Shown: piece by piece, positions 49,749-63,200 of the stretch
How the letters are laid out: each line of letters starts with the position of its first letter
Position numbering within the stretch: position 1 is the stretch's first letter
Assembly (NCBI GenBank): GCA_905182985.1
Contig: CAJJDN010000128.1
Location: 116,413-180,412, forward strand
Source of the DNA: Paramecium sonneborni
Lineage: Eukaryota; Ciliophora; Oligohymenophorea; Peniculida; Parameciidae
Length of the DNA: 64,000 nucleotides
Direction of reading: 5' to 3'
Made by a program: the position numbers and the translations under genes
The notes under the pieces: generated by a model
Database searches by the model: none
What the model was told of the DNA's origin: nothing
Seen by the model: only the letters and a program-made list of their open reading frames with translations

Positions 49749-51510
49749 ATGCAACGAGTACCACAATATGTTCAAAGACCTGTAGTATAAGACTCTTTTC
49801 GTTAATCTTTCAAATAGACACCTGATAAAGAGAACTCATATGCATAATTGCAAAAACGAAAACCAATACAAGCTTATCCTCAATATCAATCTACTTAGAC
49901 CCTCCAAAAACCAGAAATGCGTCCTAGTTCTTCTTAACCTAGACAACCATCTGTTTAGGCTATCCAAAGACCATCTTCAGCATCTAATGATAAGAGAGCT
50001 TTTTCTAATCAAAAATAACCATCCAGATGCTCATTCAAAGAATTAAAGAACTCTACATACATTCAACCATAATAAGCTACGCCTTAATCAAGATATTATT
50101 CATTAAAATAAGTTCCAGATAATAGTCTTGTCAAATCTTAATCTAATTAACAGTTGGCAAACAAATAAATTGATTAATCAGAATATAAAAAATTACACGA
50201 AAAATTATTATTTTTAGAAAATAAGATCAACAAAATTAAATCCAATATTGAAATCAGTAATTCATAATTACAAAAATAATCAGAAAGAACTAAACAAAAA
50301 CCTGTTGGTTTGGCAGCTAAATTTTTCTAAAAAAAAGATTAAGAAAATTGTTAACCCAAAGAAGCAACTACCCCAAAGGAATTAACAAAATGTGCCACTG
50401 CTCTAAATCTATAACTTAATAAGGCTTTAAAATAGAGTTAAATTGGAAAAGAAAAATAATCAAGCATAAATCTAGATTAATTTGTTACATAAGTTAAGCA
50501 AATAAAAAAGCCTATCCAACCACAACAATCCTAATTAAGTAGACATTAATCTTTAGAAATCAATTAAACCACTGTTCCAGTTACTAAAACTATTGTTAAT
50601 GAAAAATCATATTCATCACAAAAACCAAAAAAGGATGACAATGTAATTTAAACCATTTTACTTTAGTTTATATATTATATTTCAAGTGTCGTTAGAGCAT
50701 TAGTCTAAGAATAAGTTAGCAAAAATGATGAAGTTGTCAGGGATCACATTGTGCAAACTATTTAAGTAAACATTTATATTATTATAAACTAGGGTTTAGA
50801 ATATGCTAGAAATTTACAATTGCAATTCTAAGAAGATAAAGTTGTGAATCTACCAAAATCTAATCATCTCAAAACTTTAGTTTTTGATTTAGATGAAACT
50901 TTGATTCATTGTAATGAAAGCATTGCTGTTCCAGGTGATATTGTATTACCCATTACTTTTCCTACTGGAGAAACAATTTAAGCATCAATCAATATAAGAC
51001 CTTTTGCTTAATAAATTCTTTAAACTTTATCTCGACATTTTGAAATCATTGTCTTTACAGCTTCCCATTCATGCTATGCTAATATAGTATTAGATTACTT
51101 AGATCCAAAAAAACAATGGATCAGCCATAGGTTATTTAGAGATCATTGTTTATAAACTGAAGAAGGAGCATACATCAAGGATTTAAGGTATTTAAATTAT
51201 TCATTTCTAGAGTCTTAGGCAATAGAAAATTATCTAATATTCTCTTGATTGATAATGCCAGTTACTCATTTGGGTAATAAATTGATAATGGAGTACCTAT
51301 TATTGCATATTATGATAATAAATAAGATTAAGTAATCTTTTATTTTAAATTTAGGAATTATTATACTTATAAAATTATTTAATGAAATTTAGAATGGTCA
51401 CTGATGTTAGAGAACTCAACTCATAATCATTAAAAATTAACTCTTATACAAATTATTAAGATCCTATGAATTTAGTTTAAGAGCTATTCCCTGATTCATT
51501 ACCAAAATGA
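49749..51510 (+). CDS. SCP/FCP-type HAD phosphatase (NIF domain), 554 aa
   Basis: Four introns (50643-50666, 50766-50792, 51188-51210, 51332-51354) leave 555 codons. A Gln/Pro/Ser/Lys-rich N-terminal half of about 300 residues (with coiled stretch KLHEKLLFLENKINKIKSN) precedes the catalytic domain: HLKTLVFDLDETLIHCNE has the HAD nucleophile and acid-base aspartates, followed by NIRPFAQQILQTLSRHFEII, VFTASHSCYANIVLDYLDP, RLFRDHC and ILLIDNASYSFGQQIDNG. This is the small CTD-phosphatase (SCP/NIF) fold that dephosphorylates Ser in proteins such as the RNA polymerase II CTD. Substrate here is unknown; SCP-like families are expanded in ciliates. No BRCT domain. Confidence 0.92.
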
Positions 51511-52389
51511 TTAATGATTAGTTGTACTTTCATTTATTAAGAAATAACATTATAAAAATCAATCTATCTATCAATTTTTTTTAATTTTTATTATTTCTTT
51601 TAAATTTTGATATTTTTATTACAGATAACATCCTTAAATCAAAATAATGACTTGCACTACTATTAAAAATATTTACATGTTAAATATATTGAATAACTTT
51701 AATGAGATATTTAAATGTATCAATCAAATTAACATCAAAATAATTTAATTAATTTTATTCACTCTTCTTAAAATTATTTCTCTATTAAAAATCTAACTCT
51801 CTATATTAAGAAATTATACATTTAAAATTACAATATATTACATAATTAAGCATATCATAAATTAAAATTTTGATTAATAAATATTTGATAATATAACATG
51901 AACATATTAGCCCTTATTAAGAATTACCTAATTGATTTTATATATTTTTAATAGTATATAATATTTGTCATTAATAACTATTTATATATATAAATAAATT
52001 AATGAAGGATCATTTAAGCAAAAATAAAAATTAAACGAATTTAATGTTTGAAATATAAAAATTAATGAAAATTTTCAGAAATTAATTGTTATAATAAAAT
52101 ATATAATATCGTTTAATCATGTGCATAGTATATTTATGATTTAATTTTAAGATTTATACCAGAATAGTAATGTTATTAATTCTTCTATAATATCTGGATA
52201 ATAATATTTTATGTTTCTAAATTGCGTTATAATCAATTTCTTATTGAGATACAGTAAAATAAATGAAATGATTAAAGTGTTTCATTAAACTTGATATTTT
52301 TGTGTAATTTTGCTACCATATAAAACTTTAGAATAGAAATTTAGTTAGTATTTAGTAACTAAGAAAATAAAAAATTATGTTATAAAAAT
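51511..52389. other. Extremely AT-rich spacer between convergent genes
   Basis: About 880 bp between the ends of the phosphatase and TTLL genes, made almost entirely of A and T with scattered TATATA stretches. No frame reads as protein and I see no tRNA-like or other fold. Long for convergent gene ends in this window, where others are 13-180 bp apart. Confidence 0.5.
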
Positions 52390-53915
52390 TCATAAAATAC
52401 AATTTGTTTAAATCAGATCATTATAAGCCTTTGAATCTTTCAGATTTTTGTCAATAATTTTTCTAAATAGATTTTATGGGCTAATAGGGAATTCAGGCTC
52501 AAGTTTATCCTTGTAAGCTTCTTTAAATTCTTTCTCAAATTTTTCAATAGTTGAATTGCTTGAAAGAATCTTTTTTATTAATGATCTCAATCTAACATAT
52601 TTACTTCTCAAATATGCTATTTATATTTCTATAATATCATTAACTAATTTTGTATTTTATTTAATTCTATCTGGAGTAGTTTTCAATAATTATGGATTTG
52701 AATTAACTTCTAATACATAAATTTATAAATCATCCGTTAGCATAAAATCAACACCAAAGAATTCTGATAATTTACTATCCTTATCATAAAATTATTAAGT
52801 GCTCATTATTAAATGCTATATTGTATTGTGTATTTTGGGATAGAGATAATTATTAAGCCAATTTTTGTTCTTTATTTTTTTTTATTGTAAAAGCAATTCT
52901 TGTAAATAATCCAATTTCCAATTAATAAAAAATTGTTCATCTACTTATAAATCTTCAGCTCCAATTTTTTTTTTTACTATCGCTGTATTACAAACATGAG
53001 AAGATTTCTCTAAAGAAAATTTATTAAATGGCATAGCACATCTTCTAATTAATGAACTATCATAAGCATAAACAATTAAAGGATATGTTGAAGCTATTAT
53101 AAAATATATTCTAAATTCTATTTTATGTCCATTAAATAAATAAGGATTGTTAATATATTTTTAAGCAATTGTGTATTTAGAAATTTCCCCACAATTTTAA
53201 CCATTTTAGTAGTCTTTAATTAATTATTTTGTTTCTTTTTCAAAAAGCATTGTAATACCTGCACCTCTATGTACTTCTAATCCTAATTTACTAATAAATT
53301 GAGGTCCAAATTTTTTGTACTTCTATTAGTATTCTGTTGTATTAATGAGTTAAAAGAATGATTAACATTCATCTTTTAACCATAATCTATAAGATTTTGG
53401 TATATATGTAACATTTTATGAACATACAGGAGGCATAGTTTTCAATTTATCAACATATAAATAATAATTATTTAGTAATTCGTTTTTGTATGCTAATTAT
53501 TATCTCCCTCTCATATGGTTATGCTTTTAAAACAAACACATAGCAGCTAGTTTATTTAGATATAAAATATACATAATCCAGTATTTGATCTGGTTAGATA
53601 GGAATCATAATAATTAAAAGGAATAGTAAGTGTTTCAGGAAGGATAGTCTTATTTTTTTTATTTTCTTAAGAGACATCAGGTATTGTTATAAAACTTATT
53701 GTTTGAACAATTTCTTAAGTTAAATCGTTGGTTTCTCTTGTTGTATAGATATCTTTCAATACAATATCAGGATGATAAAATTTTAACACATCTGATTAAT
53801 TGCAGTAACTTTCATTCAAGTCAATTTCAGATTTCGATAAATCAAATCGAAATCTTCTTGTATTTGAAAAATATTTCCTATTGTTGTAAAAGTTAGTGGT
53901 GGCTAATTAATTCAT
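52390..53915 (-). CDS. Tubulin-tyrosine-ligase-like (TTLL) enzyme, 499 aa
   Basis: ATG 53915 to TGA 52390-52392 with one 26-nt intron (53547-53572), 500 codons. ATP-grasp TTLL landmarks: MPPVCSQNVTYIPKSYRLWL, GAGITMLFEKETKQL, YINNPYLFNGHKIEFRIYFI, and the metal-site block FGVDFMLTDDLQIYVLEVNS followed by NP. Such enzymes add tyrosine, glutamate or glycine to tubulin tails. The intron restores the frame between YDSYLTRSNTGL and KHNHMRGRQQLAYKNE. Sequence alone does not tell glutamylase from glycylase. The kind of modification and target are open, but an axonemal or cortical microtubule role is expected. Confidence 0.88.
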
Positions 53916-54047
53916 TTATCTTAGAATATCTTTAACTTAATCATATTAGTTGTAAATCAAGGTATTCTAGATGAACCACCTCAATAAAAATAAGATAAAT
54001 AGAGATGCCAATAATATTTATTAGGTCATTAAATTAAAATAATTATA

Positions 54048-54118
54048 GGGCCATTAGTATAGCGGTAGTATGGATGTTTCGGGTACATCAGATATGGGTT
54101 CAACTCCCGTATGGCCCC
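54048..54118 (+). tRNA. tRNA-Pro (anticodon CGG)
   Basis: Cloverleaf with acceptor GGGCCAT/ATGGCCC, anticodon stem GATGT/ACATC around loop TTCGGGT (anticodon CGG at 54080-54082), and T stem ATGGG/CCCGT with loop TTCAACT. The GGG next to the loop and position-37 G fit proline tRNAs. No intron and no encoded CCA. It reads CCG codons, which are rare in this AT-rich genome. A T run follows directly. Confidence 0.93.
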
Positions 54119-54119
54119 A

Positions 54120-54125
54120 TTTTTT
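54120..54125 (+). terminator. RNA polymerase III terminator of tRNA-Pro
   Basis: Six T residues directly after the tRNA 3' end, the standard Pol III stop. Confidence 0.75.
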
Positions 54126-54405
54126 AATAAATCATCTGATTTTATATATAAATAATGCTACTTCTTATTTTTGCTCACATTTAGTGCATTTTTAATTATA
54201 CAATACAGATAATAATATGTATAATATTCACTCATTTACTATTTAATCAATATTTTTGATATTTTTTATAGATTTAAACTTTATTTATAACATGACATGT
54301 TAATCATTAACAATGTATATTTAAATTATTTTATCATGATAATCATAAACATATGTATTTCTTCACTAAATTTTTAATTACTATTTATTTTTTTTAATTT
54401 TGTAA

Positions 54406-56640
54406 TAATAATATATTATTAATTGTTCCTTTTTTTAACAAAAATTTAATGTTCTTTTATCTATTCTTTTATATTTATCATTATATGGTAATAGATACAA
54501 AATAAAGGGCTTCTTAAATTGTTTTCTTATTTCTTCTTTTTTTTCTATTACCTTTTGATATGATTGAATTAAATGAATTCCGTCTTAAACTTCATCATAA
54601 GAATATTTTCATGTTTGCATTCATATCGCTTTTTGAGTTTACAATAATATTTATAATTTTACTTTCCTGGTATAAAGAAATGTATTGAAAAGTTTTCTGG
54701 GCTTTTATAGCCATATAAAAATATAAATATTTCAATTGAACTTTTAAAATATATGAGTAATAATTTCACTACTTAAATTTGAGTTTCTATCATTGGAAAA
54801 TGAATAACAAACCTTTTGTTGTTTTCTTTTATTATTTTTTTAACTTTCATACTTAATTTTTATAATGATCTCTTATTTAAAGCTGCTATAAAGATTTCAT
54901 TAGTACGTAAATGTGAGGTATCCATATATATCTTTTTTCTATTCAAATTCTAAAGCTTGTTTTGCAGCATCAAAAATCTTATCATCTACCCATGCTCCAA
55001 AGACTCATATAATTTGTGAAGGAAAACGTTAAATATTTAGTTGAATTTTCATTCTTAAATACTTTAGGATACCTACACCTTAAAATATTCAAATAGTATC
55101 GATTGATTTTACATAAGTTTCTACTGGTATCATATAACTTTTCAATTTTTATACAAGTTCACAAGCGATTAAATTAAGTAAAATCCTACATAATTTAAGC
55201 TATTTCAATTAACATCAAAGAAGCCTACTATAATTTTGATTCTTGATAATCTAAATTTGGGTAATTTAGAATCGCTCTTTTAACTTGATATAATCTTTTT
55301 TTTTTAGTTTTTTTTCCTTTTTAAGGTTATTAAATCACTGATTCTTGTTAAATAGATATAAGGATTATTAAAAATTCAATAATACACAAGAAGTTCTAGA
55401 TCAATTTTGGATATTTTTTAAAATCTCAAAGAAAGCCGTAATACAATAAAATGTTCAATATCTAACAAAATCATATAATTATATTCCTGTATATGAATAA
55501 ATAGTTTATTGACAGAGTGAAANTAATAATATATTATTAATTGTTCCTTTTTTTAACAAAAATTTAATGTTCTTTTATCTATTCTTTTATATTTATCATT
55601 ATATGGTAATAGATACAAAATAAAGGGCTTCTTAAATTGTTTTCTTATTTCTTCTTTTTTTTCTATTACCTTTTGATATGATTGAATTAAATGAATTCCG
55701 TCTTAAACTTCATCATAAGAATATTTTCATGTTTGCATTCATATCGCTTTTTGAGTTTACAATAATATTTATAATTTTACTTTCCTGGTATAAAGAAATG
55801 TATTGAAAAGTTTTCTGGGCTTTTATAGCCATATAAAAATATAAATATTTCAATTGAACTTTTAAAATATATGAGTAATAATTTCACTACTTAAATTTGA
55901 GTTTCTATCATTGGAAAATGAATAACAAACCTTTTGTTGTTTTCTTTTATTATTTTTTTAACTTTCATACTTAATTTTTATAATGATCTCTTATTTAAAG
56001 CTGCTATAAAGATTTCATTAGTACGTAAATGTGAGGTATCCATATATATCTTTTTTCTATTCAAATTCTAAAGCTTGTTTTGCAGCATCAAAAATCTTAT
56101 CATCTACCCATGCTCCAAAGACTCATATAATTTGTGAAGGAAAACGTTAAATATTTAGTTGAATTTTCATTCTTAAATACTTTAGGATACCTACACCTTA
56201 AAATATTCAAATAGTATCGATTGATTTTACATAAGTTTCTACTGGTATCATATAACTTTTCAATTTTTATACAAGTTCACAAGCGATTAAATTAAGTAAA
56301 ATCCTACATAATTTAAGCTATTTCAATTAACATCAAAGAAGCCTACTATAATTTTGATTCTTGATAATCTAAATTTGGGTAATTTAGAATCGCTCTTTTA
56401 ACTTGATATAATCTTTTTTTTTTAGTTTTTTTTCCTTTTTAAGGTTATTAAATCACTGATTCTTGTTAAATAGATATAAGGATTATTAAAAATTCAATAA
56501 TACACAAGAAGTTCTAGATCAATTTTGGATATTTTTTAAAATCTCAAAGAAAGCCGTAATACAATAAAATGTTCAATATCTAACAAAATCATATAATTAT
56601 ATTCCTGTATATGAATAAATAGTTTATTGACAGAGTGAAA
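54406..56640. repeat. Gap-flanking duplication (54406-55522 = 55524-56640)
   Basis: Constant offset 1118 across a single N at 55523, indel-free. The two copies share all breaks of the decayed gene they contain, so those breaks are not random base-call errors of one contig. Confidence 0.85.
54406..56640 (-). pseudogene. Decayed protein-coding gene (frameshifts and TGA codons)
   Basis: On the minus strand clear coding pieces lie in all three frames: YQVKRAILNYPNLDYQESKL, then KSYMIPVETYVKSIDTI, VFGAWVDDKIFDAAKQALEF, YMDTSHLRTNEIFIAALNKR, NKRFVIHFPMIETQI and KPFILYLLPYNDKYKRIDKR. They are separated by TGA codons (for example 55005-55007 and 55089-55091 on the left copy) and by at least one frameshift at an A6 run (T6 at 54933-54938). 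Several TGA codons sit where Trp would fit. The locus is seen twice because of the gap. I could not name the family. It lies beside the tRNA gene; the whole fits a gene that has lost function. Confidence 0.6.
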
Positions 56641-57238
56641 CATTTTATAAAAGTTAACATAATTTAATTATTGAAAAAATTAGTAAAGCCTAAAATTGTT
56701 TCAAAAGCAATATTTTTAAAAATTAAAAAGTTATTAATCAAGATGGGGAATAACTTCGAAAGACTACCGTATGGCTAATTTTGAAAAATGTTCTTATGAT
56801 AGCATTACATTTTATAATAATTATATATATAATAAAAATGAATTCAATAAATTAATAAATAATGATATTTATTCTTATTATTTCTAGAAAATACAAATTT
56901 ATTTCAAGACAGTTAAGAGGAATAGATAATTAATAATTATATGAGATTTTTTAAAATGATATAAAATAAAAAAAGAAATGAGAATAGATCATGTTTCACA
57001 ATAAAATATTTCAAGATAATTTATGACTTGTTATTTAAACTCTGCAACCTTAGATTAAATAATTTTTGATCAGAACATTAATTAAAAAGTTTATTTTAGT
57101 TACGAAGTTATTGATTATTCGAAATTTAAAAAACATGGTTAGCTTCAATATTTTTTAATCCATAAGTACTTCTTCGGTTTTTATTGAATGAATCGATTTG
57201 TGAATATTATTTTAATTATGTAATCTCCAAATGTCAGG
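56641..57238. other. Intergenic region upstream of the channel gene
   Basis: About 600 AT-rich bases between the decayed gene and the channel gene. Short frames only; the channel promoter is probably here. Nothing specific is visible. Confidence 0.45.
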
Positions 57239-60200
57239 ATGAAGCATCCTTCTAAAACCATTGTTATCAAAAAAAACACCTTATTGCTTTAATCTGCAGA
57301 TAATGGATTCCAGAAATAAAGATCACAAAGATTAAGCAAATCAATTAGAAGAAGAAGAGGAAATGTTTTAGATAAATAGGAACTTTGTTAAATTAATAAA
57401 TTTGCTTTAAAGCTCTAAGCTAGTTCTGATTCAGAATCTGATAGTGATGTTTCAATAAGAAAATCAGGATAATCTGGAAGCTCTAATTCAAGCATAAAAT
57501 CTGTAAAAACAATTAAATCACGCTCTTCCAAAAGAATTAGAGGAAATCTAAGTTAATACACTTAAGACCTATTTTCTACAATAATAAGAAAGACAGAAAG
57601 CCAAAGAGATTAGCAAAAGTAGAAATATTAGAAAATGTATTTAGGGAGGAAATTTAGTAAAAATTATTTGAAAGAATGGCTGATTAGGCTACAGCTGAGA
57701 ACTATTTACTCCACTAAAAATTAGAATAGTTTGATCAGTCCTATAAGATTAACAATTTATTATAATAAGATGAAAAAGATTCGTAGCATTATTCTCAAAT
57801 TTTTTCTAACCTTTCAAATGAAGATAAATAATCAGATAATTCAGATACAAGTGTTTAGATCTAAGAGGATTAAGATATATTGAGAATTTAATAAGAAATG
57901 GAAAATAATTGTCATAGTCCCAATATGTCCATTTTAACTCCTATAGCTGAAATGAGTGTAAACCAATAATTTTAATAAGTCAACCTATTTAAAACCCAGA
58001 CTCACAAATTTACGTATCTCGCTCGCTGGTTTTAGCCCTTTAACAGTTACTGAGTAATCTTCATCTTCTATTGATGTATTTTAAATAATCATCTATTAGG
58101 AGGATTACGATTATTAAAAAATATTGTCATATTAATTTGACAAAATTTATTAAAAATTAAGTTATATTAATGGGGCCTAATTTATCAAGTATAGAAAACT
58201 AGAAAGTTTCCGTAAATATCATTTGATATATGTAATAATAAAAAATAATTGAGAGTTCATATATAGATAATTACATGATGTTAAAATTTAGAAAAATTTT
58301 ACTTTATATTTATTTAATTACAAGGAGACTTTCTAAAATTATTGTTAGATCTAGATTATATTAATTTATATTGACTTTAGTAACATTAGGAAACATAGCA
58401 ATTTTTATATCGGAACATCTTGTTGATGAGGATAATAAATATTAAGAATATAGTTTTAGTAAATATTTTATTTTGAGAGTTAGCTTTTTTATAATTTTAT
58501 GTGGTAGATATATTTTTACAACTTTTGGCATATGGAGTGTTTCGTACTAAATTCATTTTTCTTTCTAGAATAATTGATGCTTTTTTAATTATTCTGTATT
58601 ATTATCATTTGACTTATTCTCAAACAATTATAGATATATCTCCATTAAGAATGATAAGATTATTGAGGCACTTAGGGGCCATTTTTGAAGGTACATAAAT
58701 TTTGATAATATGAAAGGATTATAGAAAATGATTGAAGCATTAATAGAATCTTTGAAATTTATTTTAGAATCAACAGCGATTGTAATTTTATTTGTTTTAT
58801 TTTTTGCATCTTTAGGAACATCATTATTTATGGGTTTATTTAATGAAAGATGTTTACCTTCAGATGAATCAGATTGGATATAATGTAGAGAAGGCTATTG
58901 TTCTGATGGGACAATATGTTAGGTTACAAGTAAATCATATAATATTCCAACAAATTTTAATAATATAATTTATTCATTTGGACTTATTTTAAAGACTGTT
59001 ACAATGGATGATTGGAGTTGGGTTATGTATTACACAATTAGAGCATTTCATCCTATTGTTTGGATTTATTATGTTTTAATTATATTTGTTGGTGGATTTT
59101 TTGGATTCAATCTTCCAATAGCTGTATTTAAGACACATTTTAGTGAAATGTAATTTAGAGAAAATTAATATACAGAACAAGAAGAGAATGTAATTAGTAA
59201 ATCAAATTTAAATCGGATTGGTTTTCATCAAATAATTATTTAAATGAATCAATTTTTATTTTCGAATTCTCAAGATATCTTATTAAATGAACCTAGAAAT
59301 AGAAAATTATCATAATCTTAAAATCCATAGCTTAGAATCTTATTAGGGAGTGTATTAAATGAAAATAGAATTAACACAAGCAATTTTACTTAATTAAAAA
59401 ATTAGATTAAAAATTTTTCATTAAAATTCTTTCTACTTCCTAAATTATCAATTCTTTAAAAGAATTTCCTTATGTTGGATCTTAAAAAATTTACTCAAGA
59501 TTAAAAAATTTAAGTTATAATAAAATAATTTAGTAGATCATCTTTTTTACTAGAAAAGTTTATAGACTATAAATATTAATATATTTAAACTAGTTAATTA
59601 GATATTTTAAGAAAGTCCCTTTTTCAAGTGTTAAAAAAAACAGAAAATTAAAATTGTTAGAGTGAAAAAAAAAAATTATTCTATTACAAGCTAATTTAAA
59701 AGAAAAAAACCTTAATATAAAGTTAGCGTGTAAAATCATGTAAATCAGAATAGTTAGGAGTTTCTCCTTTAAATAATTAGAAATCTCAAGCTTAATTACC
59801 AATGAAAACATCAAAAAGAATGAAAAGAGATAATTTAAATCATTCTGAGATTCATGGTTAAAAATCAAGTTCAGAATCTTCTTCTTTAAATTAAGGGTTG
59901 TTACATAATAAAGAAATAGAAAAATAGAGAAGAAAGTTTCCTTATTTTATGAGTGGATAATAATATATTCCAAAAAAGTCTGTATGTAAACCTTTCACAA
60001 TATATAATTGTGGTGAATTAAAAGTACTTTTAAATGGGACATATTTAGATTATTAGGATATAGAGAAAAGGATAAATTCAAAAATAGTAAATAAAGCATA
60101 AGATAAACCTAGATGTTAAGAGAAATTTATAAAAATAAAGAGAAAAGAGTTTTAAAAAAGATTGATAAAATCAAGGCATTGGTCTGGAAACAATGTATTA

Positions 60201-63200
60201 ACAAATAGTTTATCTTTGATAAAGAAATTTGATGATATATTTTAAGAATTGAATGTAAGAGATATAGAAATTTGGCATAGATCTTTTAGTGGAATATTGA
60301 AGACTTTATGGAAGTATGCTTTTAGAATAATACATTTTAAATTAACAAAATTATTTTTTGATCTTACAATTTTGATTAATACATTATTTTTAGCTTCTTA
60401 GGGTTTAATAGAAAGATATATAATTGATAAAGTAGAAGATATAGCAACGATATTATTATCAACTGAGATTATTTTATAATTGATCGTACATAAGCCAAGT
60501 AATAAATTATAAAGATATTAGGAAGTCTAACAAAAAATAAACATCATGTTATAGAATTGCTGATAGTAATATTAAGTTTAATAGAGTTTGGATTTAGTAA
60601 CTATTTGAATGTAAGTGAATAATATTTAAGATTGATGAGATCTACAAAATGTTTATTATTTTATAGATGCATAGGATATATATAAATGGCTCGAATAATT
60701 GGTGCAATAGCATAAATAACATATAAATCATATATATATTTGGCATTTTTAATGTTCTTTATGATTTTGACATTTGGATTAATTGGAATGGAACTATATG
60801 CTCATAGATTTAATCAATATCATATGGAAGGATATATGCATTCATTTGATGATCCAGCAAAAGCATTTATGACAGTATTTAATATAATGACAAATGATGA
60901 TTGGTTTGGAGTTTATAAAATTGGAACAGAAGTGTAGACAGAATTATCAATTACTTATTCTATTGGATTAGTGTTTACATTAAACTATTTTATTTATGGT
61001 ATAATGATGGCAATCTTATTGGATGGATTTAGTTAATATTTAGAAAGAGAATCTACAAATGAACATAATGAATTCTTAAAAAACAAGATTAAATAAATTG
61101 ATAAACTTAATAAATAATTAGATTCTGAACATTCTGATAATGATTCAGAATCTGGATCAGAATCCAATTCATGTTCTTCATCTGATCTATAATATTAGGA
61201 TTAAGTTAATAATCAATAAGGTTTTATCAATAAATTTAATGATCGAAATTAAAGCATGTCTCCTGAAAATTTACAAGCATCATCCAGTAATTTTAGAGAT
61301 TATCATTAAAATCTATATTTGTAAAGGGATAGTAATTTTACAGAAAAGATATTTCATTCACTTTAATTTCCAATAGCTAAAACTAGAAAAATGGAATTAT
61401 AGGATGAATAGAAAAAGAAAATTAAAGATGACTTTAGAAGATTAAAGAGTAAAATCAATATGATTAAATTGAAGACTAATGAATCTAAAACTATTAAATA
61501 TCTTTAAGAAAATGTAGAATAGATCTTTAAGAAAACCTTTAGACACAATCATAAATTATATGCTGGAGTTGAATGTATGTAATCCTATTATTGTTTTAAA
61601 AAATCAAATCCCTTAAGAAAAATTTTCTTCAGAATAAGCTTTAGCATTTATACAAAATATTTTATTGATTTCATTTTATTTCTTTCTATTATCTATTTAG
61701 CACTTCCAAAGAATATTTAATAAACACCATTATTAGTAACAATATTATTTATTTTGAATTCAACTATTTTTATAGAATTTTTAATAAAATCTATTGCATA
61801 AGGGGTGTTTTTAGATAGGGGATCATATTTAAATGTAAATATTTTTAATATAATAGTATACTTGGAAAATAGTTGATTTAATTTACATCATTGTTTATTA
61901 TGTAGAATTTTTTAATATTGTTTATTTGCCAATTTTTGTAGTTATTGAGACATTTTTATTTTTTAGACCATTAAAATTATTATATAGAATAAAATGGGTT
62001 GCTAGAATAAGAGCAGCTTTAACTCAATCTTTATTTGATATTATAAATGTGTTTGTAGTATTACTTTTAGTATGGTTAATGTTTGCTGTATTTTCAATGA
62101 TGTTATATGCAGGTAAAATGGGATTTTGTGAGGAATAAATAAATTATGATATAGGATAAGAAGAATGTATAAGATAAGGTAAGGAATGGAGAGTGTATAA
62201 ACATAATTTCGATAATATAACAACTGCTTTACCTGTTTTATTTATAATATCTACATTTGATGGATGGGGTTCAATATTATGGGTATCATAAAATAGTAGA
62301 GAAGCATCTGATGGTCCACATCCTTATTATAGTTAGATTCCAACTTATATCTTTTATTCAGCATTTTGTACTGTTGGATCTATGTTTTTCTTATAGTTAT
62401 TCACTGGTGTATTATTTATTAATTTAAAAGCTAATTCAAAAGAAATGGAAAATTAATAATTAACATAAGCTTAATTAGAATATATAAATGTTTCAGAAAT
62501 CATTTTACATGATCATCCTATTAGAGCATCATTACCAAAATCAGAAGTAAGAAGGTTTTTAAATATATTAATTATGAATAAATACATGGATTTATGTATG
62601 TTTACTATTTTATTAGTAAATTGTGTTACAATAATGATGATTCATCATTCAGCTGATGATCTTTATAATGGTAGAATTAATTAAATTCATCATACTTGTA
62701 CTATAATATTTGCCACTTGGTTATTGCTTTAATTAATAAATTTAGGAATCAATAGATTTAAAGATAATTTATGGAGACTCTATATATCTTTAGTAATTAT
62801 TTTAGGAGTCATTGATTTAATTCTTGATTATAAATTTAATTGGTTTGAATTCTATTGTAATTCGACATAATTAAGTGAATTTTATTAATTATTAAGAATC
62901 TTATATACACTTAGAAATTTAAGAATCATAATAATATTTTAAGGTTTGTAGAATTTATAAAGATTAGTAAGAGTTATGTCATTTGCATTACCATTTATGC
63001 TTAAGATTCTATTCATTCTTTTAACAATAATGATTGTATTTGCATTTTATGGTGTAATGCTATATGGAACAATAGATAAAGGTGAAGTTATTAATGATTT
63101 AATAAATTTTTCTAATTTTTGGTTAGCTATGCTTACACTTTTTAAATGCGTTAGTGGAGATGATTTTAGATCTATTATGAATGATTGTATGCATCATAAT

